A stretch of 64,000 nucleotides of DNA from Prosopocoilus inquinatus (taxonomy: Eukaryota > Arthropoda > Insecta > Coleoptera > Lucanidae): the NCBI GenBank assembly GCA_036172665.1, contig CM069871.1, positions 5,270,001 through 5,334,000 on the forward strand, read 5' to 3'. This document shows positions 1 through 12,060 of the stretch, one piece after another (the stretch's first letter is position 1; each line of letters opens with the position of its first letter). Made by a program: the position numbers and the translations under genes. Below the pieces are notes generated by a model, which worked only from the letters and a program-made list of their open reading frames with translations, searched no databases and was not told the DNA's origin.

Positions 1-350
1 TACTTAGGTTGATTTCAGTTGGGTCGAGTTGACCTTGGGATTGCTTTGGACTTTTATAGGGTTTATTTATTTTTTGTTTTTTTTTTAAATTATTTAAATT
101 TACGATATCCTTTACTTCTTTATTTTGCTGAACATTTTCAAATTGCGGTTTGTTGGGTTGTTTAGATTTAATTTTTACTTACTTTCAAATTTTTTAAATT
201 CATTACTGCACTTTCATTTTCTTTATTTTAAAGATTATCAGTATTATTATTAGCTGAATATTGTTAAGTTGAGTGCAGCTGGGTTGGGTTGTCCTTGAGA
301 TTGTGTTTAATTTTTTTAGATTCTAAGATATTGAAAATTCTCTTTTAATT
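1..350 (+). repeat. AT-rich TGACCTTG-family repeat, partial
   Basis: The window opens inside a degenerate repeat. It has GTTGACCTTGGGAT near position 30, GGGTTGTCCTTGAGAT near 285, and T-rich spacers with TTTAATTTTT runs. The same unit recurs at 45.5-51.2 kb and, reversed, at 3-5 kb. No open frame of interest is present. Confidence 0.6.
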
Positions 351-359
351 TTTTTTTCC

Positions 360-2180
360 TTGTTGCGGTGCTTATAAGATCCTCGTCCTTCGACATGGAA
401 AATTTAAAAACTAAAATAATCGAGGACAATCCCCTATTTTAACAACAATTAAAACCCCTTCTTGTGCTACAATGGATTTATTGGATAATAGAAAACAATA
501 CATTCGATTTGCATCCCTCTAAAGTGGCGCAACTTTATCTGTTTAGTCTATACTATACTAGTGCTGCCTGTCCAGCTCTTACCTACTGGTAAAGTTTACC
601 TTGAAATGAAAAAGATTTTAAATTCCACCCGTCCCAGTACATTATTTTTAATCAAAAACTAAATTGAAATTAGGAATAAGATATAAGATCGATTCCTTCG
701 GGGGTTTACACCGGCACTAAAAAAAGTAAAATAAATCCTAATCACAACGGAAGTAATTTTTTTTGTGGACTTTAAATAAATTGTAGCACACATCCCTTAT
801 TGCGTTTTTTTTGCAATGAGTACCAATTTAAGTTAACTCAAAAAATAAACAATTAAAAAAATGTAAAAGTAAAATTTACGTTTAAAGAAAAAGGACATAA
901 GATAACAATTACGGAATAGATTTTATAGCTGCAGCCCAGTTAACTGATCGGTCGTGACTTTACTTCATTCACATTTGATAACGCAATTACTATACCTTTT
1001 CAGGTAGAACGCAGTAACAGAGACTGCTGTACCCTGGGGAGGGGGAGGGGACCATTTCCGCGCATCGGTTTTGACAGCGTGCACAAACAAACACCCGCGC
1101 ACTCGCTCATGTTACCCTGAGAAGGGGTTTCTAGGGGGTTAAACTGCTATGGCAAAAACAACCACGAGTTTCAACGATTTGGTGGACGCTAATTAATTTC
1201 GCATTTTGCTTGCTGCTTGTTTATATTAAAAACTTTCACCTCTCCTGGATTAACCCGCAGGCGGCGTTACAAAACTTTGCCTAAATCAAGGACAGCTTTA
1301 ACAAATTTTTAAATTAATTTACCACGACGGGGAACAGAACGTATTCGCACGGTTCTACGGATGGCGCGGTCTTATCTGTTTAGACTGTAGTGTTTCCTGT
1401 CCAGCTTTTATCTACTGGGAAAGTTTATATGTATTGAAATGAAATAGTAGATTAAATTCCACCCCTTAATTAAAAGAAATTACGAATAAAATATAAGATC
1501 GATGGGGGTTTATGCTGGCACTAAAAAAAATAAATAAAAAATAAACCCTAATTACCATGGACTCAATTACTTTTGTGGATTTTAAATAAACTGAAGCTAA
1601 TATCCCTTAGGGCATTTTTTTTTTTACCTAGCGCATTAAATTGTTTCCTCGTTTCGCTTGAAATAATTACAGGAATGCCATTAGTGCATTAAGTTTTAGT
1701 TTGCGCGTTTCCAGCGGGTCGCGCTTTAATCGGCGAGAAATAAGGAAATTAAAGATATTTTCCGCGCAAACGTAATATATAACCCTATAACACTATTGTT
1801 TATTTGTCCTCTTCACACCCCAGAGCGTAAATTTAATACAATAGTAATGCGATTTCAGTCGCAACTTTACTTCTTGTGTGAAGTTCACCTTACTTTGTGT
1901 AATTAAGTTTATACTCAGCTCGTTAGGTGGCGGCGGCGGTTCCTTCAATTTGCGGTGCTTATTGAGTTTTAAACCCTTACGTAACGTAACGTTCATTTAT
2001 CCTTCGCTCTTTCTTATCCGAATGAGTTTTATTCCATCACTTCCAGGGGCTCCCCCTACTACCCCATCGATAGACAATAGAAATAGAACACGTTCGATTT
2101 GCATGTAGAACAGGCTCGCATCCCTCTAATGCACGTGTTGTTTGCATGTTCCTCGTCCTTTGAAGATGGTTCGTCTCACT
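360..2180. repeat. Degenerate dispersed repeat, two main copies plus a fragment
   Basis: About 525-815 and 1370-1625 are diverged direct copies. They share CCTGTCCAGCT, TACTGG(T/G)AAAGTTTA, ATATAAGATCGAT, GGCACTAAAAAAA and TTTAAATAAA in the same order. A third fragment at about 2060-2170 shares TTCGATTTGCAT, GCATCCCTCTAA and CCTCGTCCTT with 370-525. The intervening 815-1370 is unassigned apart from a G-run and a weak exon candidate at 1004-1120. Confidence 0.5.
1004..1120 (+). other. Weak candidate terminal exon, 38 codons
   Basis: An acceptor-like tract (TATACCTTTTCAG) ends at 1003. The following frame is open for 38 codons to TGA at 1118 and is much more GC-rich than its surroundings. The peptide is basic and Gly/Arg-rich in the middle (GRGRGPFPR), from a poly-G stretch. 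No family is recognised. Open frames of this size are common by chance in the window, so only the acceptor and composition support it. Confidence 0.12.
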
Positions 2181-2999
2181 TGTTAGTACATACATTTGCT
2201 TGCAGATATCTCTGAGTACAGATTCAGTTGACTTGCAGTAAGTTGCTTGCAGTTTTCCATTCGAATCTTCCGCCACGTTAAGTTAATGTATGGTGGAGGA
2301 ACACCGGCTGCAATTTTAACCGTGGAAAATATGGAATCCTTTAGTCTGTGAAATTTTATTAGATGCGAGCGAGATTGTTTCCGATTTACTCCACTCTGAC
2401 TTCTCTAGATGTAAATAAATTTATTTACACTGAACTATATTAAAAAAAAAGTTACGCTGGGCATCATCAATTTTTAAGTTAACTTGACTTGCAAACATTC
2501 AAAAATCTTTCCTGCGATATTTAACTAAATATCTCTTTACCTAATTAAGAATGTTCGCCTGTACGTAAGCCCGGTTCTGCATAAGTTAAATACGAAGTTT
2601 TATAATTGTAATTAAATAAACTGCGATGGCTTTGCAAGTAAAATGTTTTGATGGTTACGTGTATCAAAGAGATCTGAGTTTGTTGGCTGTTTTTTTTCTT
2701 CTTGCAGCAGAATGAGTTAAAATTAAATTAATTTAAATGAAATGCACATAAAACTAACTGAACTAAGTGAATATTGGCAGCAAAAAAAGTTTCTGCCACT
2801 CTCGAGTACAAATGATAGAAAGTAGAGGCCCCAGTAGAGATTCCCGTCGAACACCAGAAAATACGGAACGCAATGATGATTTCAAATGGTTATTACGATT
2901 AGTGGTGATTAACAATAATTAAAAACATTCTACCTTGTTGTAATGAATTGTAAAGAATTCGTTTATTAAACGTCAACGTCATCTATCAACCGCATAAGA
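2181..2999. other. Unassigned AT-rich DNA
   Basis: No gene, RNA or clear repeat was seen. Composition is AT-rich with short homopolymer runs. Confidence 0.4.
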
Positions 3000-4975
3000 A
3001 TTTAATTCTAACCTAACTGAAATCAATCTAAGTGGGCCTGATCAAATAGAACAATTAAAAAAAAAAATAAATTGAAAGGAATTCAATCAAACTCAAGGTC
3101 CCAATCCGACCTGAGCAGGACCAGAAGGAAGTTGAAAAGATTTAACACCATTAAAATTCAATGAAAATCATCTCAAGGTCAATCCAACTCAACTGACCAC
3201 AATCTCTAAATAAGCTCAACTTCAGAAAAGAATTATTTTAAAATAGTTTAAAACCGAAAACTAAAACAAAATAAGAGAATGTAAAAAAATTAAAACGGGC
3301 AGGTCCATGCAAAGAGGGTTAAAAAAAATAATTACGTTGAAATTCAATGAAAATTAAGTCAAGGTCAATACAACCCAATCAGTCTTCTTATCCTAAGTAA
3401 ATAGTTCAACCCCAGAGAAAAATTATTTTAAAATAGTTCAAAACCAAAAATTAAAACAAAACAAGAAAGAGAGAAAAATTAAAACAGGCAGGTCCATGCA
3501 ACGAGGAGAGTTAAAAAAATTAACAATATTAAAATTCCATGAAAACCAACTCAAGGTCAATCCAACTCAACCGATTTTATTCTAAATAAATAAGTTCAAC
3601 CCCAGAGAAGAATTGTTTTGAAATAGTTCAAAACCGAAAATTAAAACAAAACAAGAAGATGTGAAAAATTAAAACAGTTGAGGTTTGCTGAGGAGGCTCC
3701 AAATAGGGGCGAAACAGCTGTCCACGGGATGCTCTGTAGTCCACTGCAATCGAAGTTGATTCTTAACTAATTAAAAAAAATAATTAGAAATTAAATAAAA
3801 ATGACCAAATTTATTTAATCAAAAAAATTAAGAATTAGATCCGATCAGTCAGTCTCCAAGGTCGACCCGACCTAACAACCGAACTATCGAAGAAATCGAA
3901 ATTTTAGAAAAAAATTGAAACCAAGCGATTAATAAAAATTAAAATTCCATAAAAATAAAGTCCAAGGTCAACCTGACTTAAGCGAAATCGACGTGTGCAC
4001 AAAAAAGTTAAAAAAATATTAAATATTCCAATCGAATCCAACTAAAATCAATCTAAGTTTGATTAAAGAAGATTTTAATAAAAACCAAATTTAGCCCATC
4101 TCAAGGTCAACCTGACCTAAGCAAGTCCATGCAAAGGAACGAGTTAAAAAATAAGAAAATTGAAAACATTAAAATTCAATGAAAATTAACTCATCTCAAC
4201 CAAGAAATTAACAAAAATTAAAACTCAATAAAAATAAAGTCCAATTCATCTCAAGGTCAACACAATTCAATTTATCTCGTCATGTGTACAGAAAATTAAA
4301 AAAAAAATATTCTAAAATCCAGCGCAGTCTCAAGGTCAACTCAACTTAATCCAACTAAAGTCAAACCTCAAATTTAATTCAAGAGAATTTAAATATTTAA
4401 AAAAATATCTTCAATAAGAATTATCAAAAAATTAAACTCTAGCTCAACATGTGTACGAAATTTTTTTAAAAATATGAAAGGTTCCAGAATCCAATGCAGG
4501 TCAACCCAACCTAATCCAACTAAAGTCGACCTAAGGAAGTTTAAGCCAAGAGAATTTAAAATTAAAAAAAATAAATAAACCCAAAGAAAAATCAAATTCA
4601 TCTCATCTCAAGGTGAACCCGTCCTAAGCAAGTCAATTAAGTACTAATTCATCTCAACCAAGAAATTAACAAAAATTAAAACTCAATTAAAGTAAGGTCC
4701 AATTAATCTCAAGGTCAACTCAATACAACTGAACTCGATGTGTACAAAATTTAAGAAATATAAGCAGTTTCAAGGCCGACACAACCTAATTCGACTAAAA
4801 TCAACTTAAGTAAAAATCAAGAATTAAAAAATAATTAAAAAGCAAAAGTTGAAAAAAAAAACAGAAAAGATTAACTAGGAATTAAAGAAGTATGACAACT
4901 CAATAACTATTTAGTAAGATCAGTCAGTCTCCAAGGTCAACACGATTTAACAGCCGAATGAACGAAGAAATTTAA
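3000..4975 (-). repeat. TCAAGGTCA-bearing AT-rich repeat array (reverse orientation)
   Basis: About a dozen degenerate units carry CTCAAGGTCAA(C/T)CC with A-rich spacers (TTAAAATTCAATGAAAAT, ACAAAATTAAAA). Near-exact cores occur at about 3172, 3357, 3552, 3854, 3962, 4104, 4251, 4331, 4709 and 4932, at irregular spacing of roughly 100-200 bp. Reverse-complemented, the core is the TTGACCTTGAG of the 45-58 kb arrays, so this block is inverted relative to them. No coding potential. Confidence 0.8.
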
Positions 4976-5209
4976 TTTCTTATAATTTTATCATTCCTAT
5001 TGTCAGTCCAGATTATTATTATTACATAATTAAGCGCGACATATTGAATTATTTGAAGCGCCATCTATATTCTCAAACTGAAAATTAATTTAATCAAATA
5101 TTAATAATGCGATTTCGTCAATACATTCTCAGCAAAAATATTTTTTCTTAAATTAAATAAAAAATAAATAAAACTTAGGCGGGGAAAATTCATTCAGAGT
5201 GTCATCTGT

Positions 5210-7030
5210 CGTCCAAAAGTAGGAACTATTTTAATCGAATTTCTATAGTAGCATTTTATCCTCTGCTGAGAAAGTCAACTTGAAGATAAAACAACATCAT
5301 TTTGTCTACAACAATTTTTGCTGAGAAATTTAGCATTTATCTTCAAGATAATTTTAAGATATTTTTGCTGAGAAAGTCACCTTGAAGATAAATAGCTATT
5401 TTTTTTTTCAAGAAATTTTGTTGAGAATGTCATCTCTTATCATCTTCAAGATAAAATGCTACTATTTTATCTTCGAGTTGTCTTTCTCAGCGGAAGATAA
5501 AATGCTGCTATTTTTGCTGAGAAAGTCACCTTGAAGATAAAATGGCAGCATTTTATTTACAAGAAATTTTGCTGAGAATGTCAACTTTTATCTTCAAGAT
5601 AAAATGCTGCTAGTTTATCTTCAAGATAAAATGCTATTTTGTCTTCAAGTTGATTTTCTCTGCAGAAGATAAAATGCTGCTATTTTTGCTGAGATAATCA
5701 ACTTTTATCTTCAGGATAAAATGCTGCTGTTTTATCTTCCAGTTGACTTTCTCCGCAGAAGATAAAATGCTGCTATTTTTGCTGAGAAAATCTACTTGAA
5801 GATAAAACATATTCTAACCTTGTTATCTTGTCTTCAAGAATTTTTGCTAAGAAAGTCCACGTTTATCTTCATGATAAAATGCTGATATTTTATCTTCAAG
5901 TTGATTTTCTCAGCAGAAGATAAAATGCTGCCATTTTTGCCGAGAGAGTCAACTTTTATCTTTACGATAAAATACTGTTATTTTATTTTCAAGTTGACTT
6001 TCTCTGCAAAAGATAAAATGCCGCTATATTTGCTGAGAAAGTCCATGTTGTTTCATCTTCAAGTTGTCTTTCTCAGGAGAAGATAAAATGCTCAGCTGTT
6101 ATTGCTGAGAAAGCTTGAAGATAAAATAAAAGCATTTTGTCTTCGGAGAAGTTTGCTGAGAATGTCAACTTTTATCTCCAAGGTAAAATACTGTTATTTT
6201 ATCTTCAAGATAAAATGCTATTTTATCTTCAAGTTGATTTTCTCTGCAGAAGATAAAATGCTGCTATTTTTGCTGAGAGAATCAAGTTTTATTTTCAGGA
6301 TAAAATGCTGCGGTTTTATCTTCAAGTTAACTTTCTGCGCAGAAAATAACAAGCTGCTATTTTTGCTGAGAAAGTCAACTTGAAGATAAAACATCTTCTA
6401 TCTTGTCTTCAAGATTTTTTGTTGAGAAAGTCCACGTTTATCTTCAAGATAAAATGCTGATATTTTATCTTCAAGTTGTCTTTCTCAGCAGAAGATAAAA
6501 TGTTGCAATTTTTGCTGAGAAAGTCTCCTGGAAGATAAAATAGCAGTATTTTGTCTTCAAGGAATTTTACTGAGAATGTCAACTTTTATCTCCAAAATAA
6601 TATACTGCTATTTTATCTAAAAGTTGACTTTCTCAGCAGAAGATAAAATGCTGATTTTTTTTGCTGGGAAAGTCAACTGGAAGATAACATAGCACCATTC
6701 CTCATACAAGAATTTTTACTGAGAAAGTCAACTTTTACCTTCAAGATAAAATGCTACTGTTTTTTTATCATCAAGTTGACTTTCTCAGCCGAAGATAACC
6801 TGCTGCTTTCTTTGCTGAGAAAGTCAACTTGGAGATAAAATAGCACCATTCCGCCTACAAGATTTTTTGCTGAGAAAGTCAACATTTATCTTCAAGATAA
6901 AATGCTGCTATTTTATTTTCAAGTTGAGTTTCTCAGCAGAAGATAAAGTGCTGTAATTTTATATTCAAGTTGACTTTCTCAGCAGAAGATAAAGTGCTGC
7001 AATTTTATATTCAAGTTGACTCTCTCAGAA
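5210..7030. repeat. Palindromic (foldback) satellite array
   Basis: The array alternates TTGACTTTCTCAGCA and its reverse complement TGCTGAGAAAGTCAA. These are separated by AGATAAAATGCTGCTATTTT and the related TATCTTCAAGATAAAATGC blocks. Both orientations of the same words recur dozens of times, so almost every unit can pair with its neighbour. Short frames on the + strand (around 5901-6383) are translations of this repeat and contain reiterated LLFLLRES-like words; they are not genes. Confidence 0.92.
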
Positions 7031-7412
7031 GAATCGCAGCCTTCTAGATTTGCGTAATGGTATTAATTTCAAAGTGGCATTTCAGGGGGATTCGAACTCG
7101 AGTCTTCGAGTATAGGTTCAGTTACTCTTTTTTTTTACAATTATTTAAAATTCAATTTAAACAACCACATCCCTTGCTTATTTTTAGTAATGGGTGAACA
7201 TTAAACGTCCATTTTATTATTGAGCTATGAAAGTTATCAATTTAAACGGAATTAATGTGTGTATAAAAAAGAATTTTGTCGTTATTCTTAACGAATTTAA
7301 TTAGTTGAGGTTTCTAACACGACAATAACAGCGAACCGGGTCGGCGAATTTTATTTTATTTGTGCCGGAATTCGACGAGAGAGAACTTCTGCGGCAGAGG
7401 AAGCAATTAAAT

Positions 7413-7559
7413 TTATCGATTTGCAACAAGTTTTAATGCAATTTTTATCATATCCCACGGGTTCTCATCGCTCATCAGGAGCCCCTTCTTCGACCGCAGC
7501 GCCACAATCAACGCTGTTACCCCCATGAATGAGGTGATCAGTGGCTGAAAGTTTTCTTC
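7413..7559 (-). CDS. Candidate 3'-terminal coding exon, unknown protein
   Basis: On the minus strand, CTTTTCAG is followed by an open frame from 7559 to TAA at 7413 (48 codons). The frame also stays open upstream to about 7630, but the acceptor makes 7559 the natural exon start. The middle part has clear GC bias at third positions (GTG GCG CTG CGG TCG AAG AAG), unlike the AT-rich flanks. The predicted peptide begins EENFQPLITSF, then has a hydrophobic stretch MGVTALIVAL and a basic RSKKG. That order fits a membrane segment followed by a cytoplasmic anchor. It ends in IALKLVANR. I recognise no family. Other exons would lie at higher coordinates. It could be chance: the plus strand of the same GC-rich patch is also partly open. 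Transcript data would decide. Confidence 0.3.
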   Translation of the reverse strand, partial: EENFQPLITSFMGVTALIVALRSKKGLLMSDENPWDMIKIALKLVANR

Positions 7560-7639
7560 CTGAAAAGACTCTGATGAACTATGAATGTAACAGATAGTGG
7601 TCTCGGTTATACTCTCATTATGTCCTGTGTGCTATTTTC

Positions 7640-8640
7640 ACGTATGGTATGCGCTCTTCCTCAATAGTTGCACGCTTTTCCTTGATTTATTACATCCATT
7701 TCAAAGGACTTCCAGCTTAATGAAATGTTTTTCGCCAGAACGTAAGATTATTTAAAAAAAAAAGAAAAGGAAGAGAAACGGTAGGACTTATTTCAGAATC
7801 TAAGGCCACAGACGCTGGCTGTAATGTTCTTATCGATCCTTTCCTTAGTTTAGTTTCGGCGAGTTCGGATTTTGTTTGACCTTCATAATTTTCTTGGCTC
7901 AGGTTGTAACTGCAATAAACTCCGTTTCTGTTTTCGCCAGCACTTTTTTTTTTACTTTCTTTTTGTTGTGTTGGTAGTAACAACATGTCGAATTTTCTTA
8001 TTGCTAGGATCAAATGAATCAAACTATTTGGTGGGGTGAGGCTGAAGGAAATTAAGCTAGAAGGGAGGGGATTAAATAGATGAATTATGCAGGGGTATGA
8101 GTGAAATAGAGCGTAAGGTGCTTGTTATGTAACATCTGGAAATTGCGAGTGAAAAGAAAAACAAATAACACTTCTGCTGCCTTACTTGATTATTGACGAT
8201 GTGAGAGAGGAACGGAAAAGTTTTCGAAAAGAATTCTATTTTCTTTTTCTTTTTTTTTTAATTTTATTTCGAAATAATAAAACATAAAGTAAATGTCTAA
8301 TTGGTTCTTTGTCTTGAAAGCTTTTACAAATGGCAAGACAAAACGGCGTTAACAGCGAAAAATCTCGCTCGGTTTCCCCTGATTTACTCGAAAACTTAAC
8401 AGCGCCGCAATAAGAAGAAGTAGCATTTCAAGATAAATTTCTGCACGCATTTCGTTTTTTGCACATTTTATTCATACATTATTCCCAGACTGGTCGTTTC
8501 TGTACAGCGAGCGTTATAATCTTCGCAATCAATCTTATAAATGACTTTACTTTGTTTATGGTGTTTTATCTTGGTTAATAAATGGCCGGATGATCGAAGC
8601 GCTTGCAGAGCTAAGTTATTAATGGCGAATGTTGCCAGGA
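7640..8640. other. Unassigned DNA between arrays
   Basis: AT-rich sequence with homopolymer runs. A 101-codon minus-strand open frame (7717-8022) spans Lys/Phe-rich simple sequence and has no recognisable domain. I see no supported gene. Confidence 0.4.
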
Positions 8641-9617
8641 TTATGTGTAATTAGTAATGAGCTTTCGAAAGCTAAGTGTGACGAACTCTGCTAATAATCT
8701 TCGTCGCCTTCGACTAGCTCTTTAATCACTTCCATCAACTCGTTATCGAACAAACAAACGTAAACACTCTAAGGTATTTTTTTAATTTTAAATTCTAATG
8801 TGGATTAAAACTGATTACAGAAATTTGACTTCTTATTCGTTTCTTCGCCTTCACTTAAAATAATTTTTTATATAACAATTTTCATCGTAGTGCAAACGTG
8901 CATTTTATAGCGCTAATCACTTCCCACGACTTCAAAAACAAAGTGTGACGAACTCTACTAATAATCTTCGACGCCTTTGACTGTAATCACTTCCATCAAC
9001 TCGTTATCGAACAATCAAATTATTTTATTTATCGCATTGGAAATAATTTTTTATAAGGCAAATTTCGTCGCTGTGCAGACGTGCATTTTATAGCGTTAAT
9101 CACTTCCCAAGATTTAAAAGAAATACTAAGTGTGACGAACTCTGCTAATAATCTTCGTCGCCTTCGACTTCGACATGCTTTAATCACTTCCATCAACTCA
9201 TTATGAAACAATCAAACATGCATTTTATAGCGCTAATCACTTCCCACGACTTCAAAAACAAAGTGCGACCAACTCTGCTAATAATTTTCGTCGCCTTTGA
9301 CTTTGACCTTAATCATTTCCATCAACTCGTTATCGAACAATGACAAATATACACTCTAAGGTATTTTTTTAAAATTTAAATTCTAGTCTGAATTGAAGAA
9401 ATTTGGCTTCTCATTTAGTTTCTTCGCCTTCATTAACTGCGTTGAAAATAATTTTTTATATAACAATTTTCATCGTAGTGCATGCATTTTATAGCGCTAA
9501 TCACTTCCCACGACTTCAAAAACAAAATGTGACGAACTCTGCTAATAATCTTCGTCGTCTTTGGCTTTAATCACTTCCATCAACTCGTAATCGAACAATT
9601 AAACATATACACTCTAA

Positions 9618-9983
9618 AGCCTTGGTGTCCTAGGATAACGGTACCGTAATATAGCGGCCGTAATACGACTGTAAATTATGTTACATAAAACTTCGTGATA
9701 AAGTAATTAAGTACATTTGGTTTCCTAGAAAACGGCAACGTCACCGTTACCTAAAAATACGTAAAAGGTACTTTAAACGTTTGCAATCCTCTTCTGATGA
9801 CCCTTCATGTTCTAAAATATGTTAGTATCGTCAAATCGAAATAGACCCTTATGAAATATAGTATAAAATAAGTTTCTTGCTTACTTTACGTCAATGTTTA
9901 TCATTTCTCAACGCTACGTGATGTCATTTACCGTCATATTACGGTCGCCATATTACGGTACCGTTATCCTAGGAAAGCGAGGG
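9618..9983. mobile_element. MITE-like element with long TIRs and TTAA-type target
   Basis: CCTAGGATAACGGTACCGTA at 9629 is matched by its reverse complement ending at 9973. Pairing continues with a few mismatches for about 40 bp. The element sits inside the CACTCTAAGGTATTTT step of the host satellite. On the left the satellite breaks after CTAA (9614-9617); on the right it resumes after TTAA (9984-9987) with GGTCTTTTTT. Removing 366 bp therefore restores the repeat. A TTAA-type target and GGG-TTAA edge suggest a piggyBac-mobilised non-autonomous element, by inference. There is no transposase. Confidence 0.78.
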
Positions 9984-10578
9984 TTAAGGTCTTTTTTTTT
10001 AATTTAAATCCTAATCTGGAATGAAGCTGATTTCATTGAATTTTCGTTCGTTTCTTCGTCTTCATTCACTGTGTCGGAAATAATTTATTATATAGTAAAT
10101 TTCGTCGCAGTGCAGTCGCAGTGCAGACGTGCATTTTATAGCGTTATTCACTTCCCAAAATGAAAAAAAAATAAGTGTGACGAACTCTGCTAATAATCTT
10201 CGTCGCTTTTGACTTCGACGTTCTTTAATCACTCCATCAACTCGTTATCGAACAATCAAATATATACGCTATAAGGTATTTTTTTTTAATTTAAATTCTA
10301 ATCTGGATTGAAGTTGATTTCAGAAATTTGACTTTTCATTCGTTTCTTCGCCTTCATTTACTGCGTTGGAAATAATTTTTTATATAACAATTTCCATCGT
10401 AGTGCAGACGTGCATTTTATAGCGCTAATCACTTCCCACGATTTCAAAAACTAAGTGTGGCGAACTCTGCCTTATAATCTTTCTCTTCTTTGATTAGCTC
10501 TTTAATCATTTCCACCAACTCCTTGTCGAACAAGCAAACATACACACTTTAAGCGAAGTATGATCACGTCTGGTCAGC

Positions 10579-10736
10579 TAAGGAATAAATTCAGTAAGTG
10601 TACTTCAGTTAAAAAGGTTACTTAATATTATTTTCAAGTTCAACCGAGCTTTCGGAAATTTTATATCCTTTTGGAACTTTCAAAGAATATTATTGAACCT
10701 TTTTGACTGCAGCCCAGTTACAGAATTTATTCCTTA
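10579..10736. mobile_element. Small inverted-repeat insertion in the satellite
   Basis: TAAGGAATAAATTC at 10579 pairs with GAATTTATTCCTTA ending at 10736. The arms extend roughly 50 bp with mismatches and include AAAAAGGTT / AACCTTTTT. The element interrupts the same CTCTAAGGTA step of the host unit as the previous element. CTTTAAG and CTTTAAAG lie on either side at about 10547 and 10741, hinting at another TTAA-centred insertion, but the outer ends are not symmetrical. Confidence 0.6.
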
Positions 10737-11189
10737 TAAACTTTAAAGTAGGTTTTTTTTCTTTTTTTTTTTAATTTAAATTCTAATGTGGATTGAAGCT
10801 GATTACAGAAATCTGACTTCTCATTCGTTTCTTCGCCTTCATTTATTACGCGGGAAATAACTTTTTATAGCGCAATTTTCGTCGTAGTGCAGACGAGCTT
10901 TATACAGCGCCAATCACTTCCCCAGATTTCAAAAACTAAGTGTGACCAACACTGGTAGTAATCTTCCTCGCCTTCGACTAGCTCTTTAATCACTTCTACC
11001 GACTCATTATCAAACAAACAAACGTATACAGTGTAAGGTATTTTTTTTTCAAATTTAAATTCTAATGTGTATTGAAACTGATTACAGAAATCTGACTTCT
11101 CATTCGTTTCTTCGCCTACATTTACTGCGCGGGAAATAATTTTTTTTAAACCACAATTTTCGTCGTAGCGCAGACGTGCATTTTATAGC

Positions 11190-12060
11190 GTTAAGTACCT
11201 CCCAGGGTTCCGTTCTGTTTTGTTTTGCAATTCGGAGACTTTTTTTTTAATACGTAATATAAACATTTCGTCGGCATGGAGTCTACGTTTTTTTTTGCTT
11301 TGGTGTCATAATTATCTACAGTCGTCTGCAGTTGTATTTCACAATATTTGGTAGGAATTAAACATAGAGAAAATGTATTCTTTGTAGTTAATGAATATGC
11401 TTTAATGTAATGAAGCAAACGTACATTGTATTGTTAAATCATTTAAGTTAACTCTTGCTGTGCAATTTAGCTTGACAGATTTTATTGTCGTTTATTCCTT
11501 CAAATCTTCAACTGCGATTTTTTTCCACGCTCGGTCGGTCATCTCTTTCTATTATTTTTTTTCGACGCCCTAGTATCTTCAAATGCACTGATCGTAAGAA
11601 ATTAACGCATGTTAAAAATTTCATAGCAAAAGTTGATCTTAATAATTTAATAATTAATGCTCTGTATATGCCGATATGTACTTTAAGGCTGAGTTATTTC
11701 CTTTTTCAATTTTAATTCTAACGTGGATTAAAGCCGATTGCAGGAATTCGGCTTCATTTATTGCGTTGGAAATAATTTCTTATACGGCAACTTTCGTCGT
11801 AGCGCAGATGTGCAATTTATAGCGCCAATAACTTCCCACGGTTTCGATCTGTTTTGTTTTGCACTTCATAGACCAACTGTTTTTATACATCTCATGGACA
11901 CACTTGCGGCAGATCTTTCTTGCCTTTGCATTAATATAAACATTTCGTCGCCTCGGACTCCGTTTTCTTGCGTTAGTTTCAAAATTACCTTGGAATTGTT
12001 TACAGTTTATTGTATTTCATAATATTTCGTGGGAATCAAACAGTATGTTTATCTAACGTC
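11190..12060 (+). repeat. Two longer variant units next to the 282-bp satellite
   Basis: From about 11207 and again from about 11838 the satellite joins a second segment: TCTGTTTTGTTTTGCA, ATATAAACATTTCGTCG, TTGTATTTCA(C/T)AATATTT and GGAAT(T/C)AAACA. The two copies are about 630 bp apart. Open frames at 11191-11418 (-) and 11738-12022 (+) are carried on it and look like by-products. Confidence 0.65.

Larger units (their letters stand above)
8664..11210 (+). repeat. ~282-bp satellite array
   Basis: The unit contains, in order: GTGCATTTTATAGCGCTAAT, CACTTCCCACGA, AAGTGTGACGAACTCTGCTA, ATAATCTTCGTCGCCTTCGA, TCCATCAACTCGTTATCGAA, CACTCTAAGGTATTTTTTTT, TTCGTTTCTTCGCCTTCA and GGAAATAATTTTTTATA. 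Anchor positions are about 8897, 9081, 9219, 9484, 10129, 10411, 10891 and 11178. Removing the two insertions, the full period is near 282 bp. The left-hand units are shortened (184 and 138 bp). No coding potential. Confidence 0.9.

Noticed and set aside
5901..6383. Open frames with reiterated LLFLLRES-like words
   Set aside because: They translate the palindromic satellite and have no codon bias or start context.
7085..7125. GAGTTCGAATCCCCC on the minus strand, tRNA box-B-like
   Set aside because: The bases that would form the T-arm stem do not pair, and there is no D-arm or acceptor stem.
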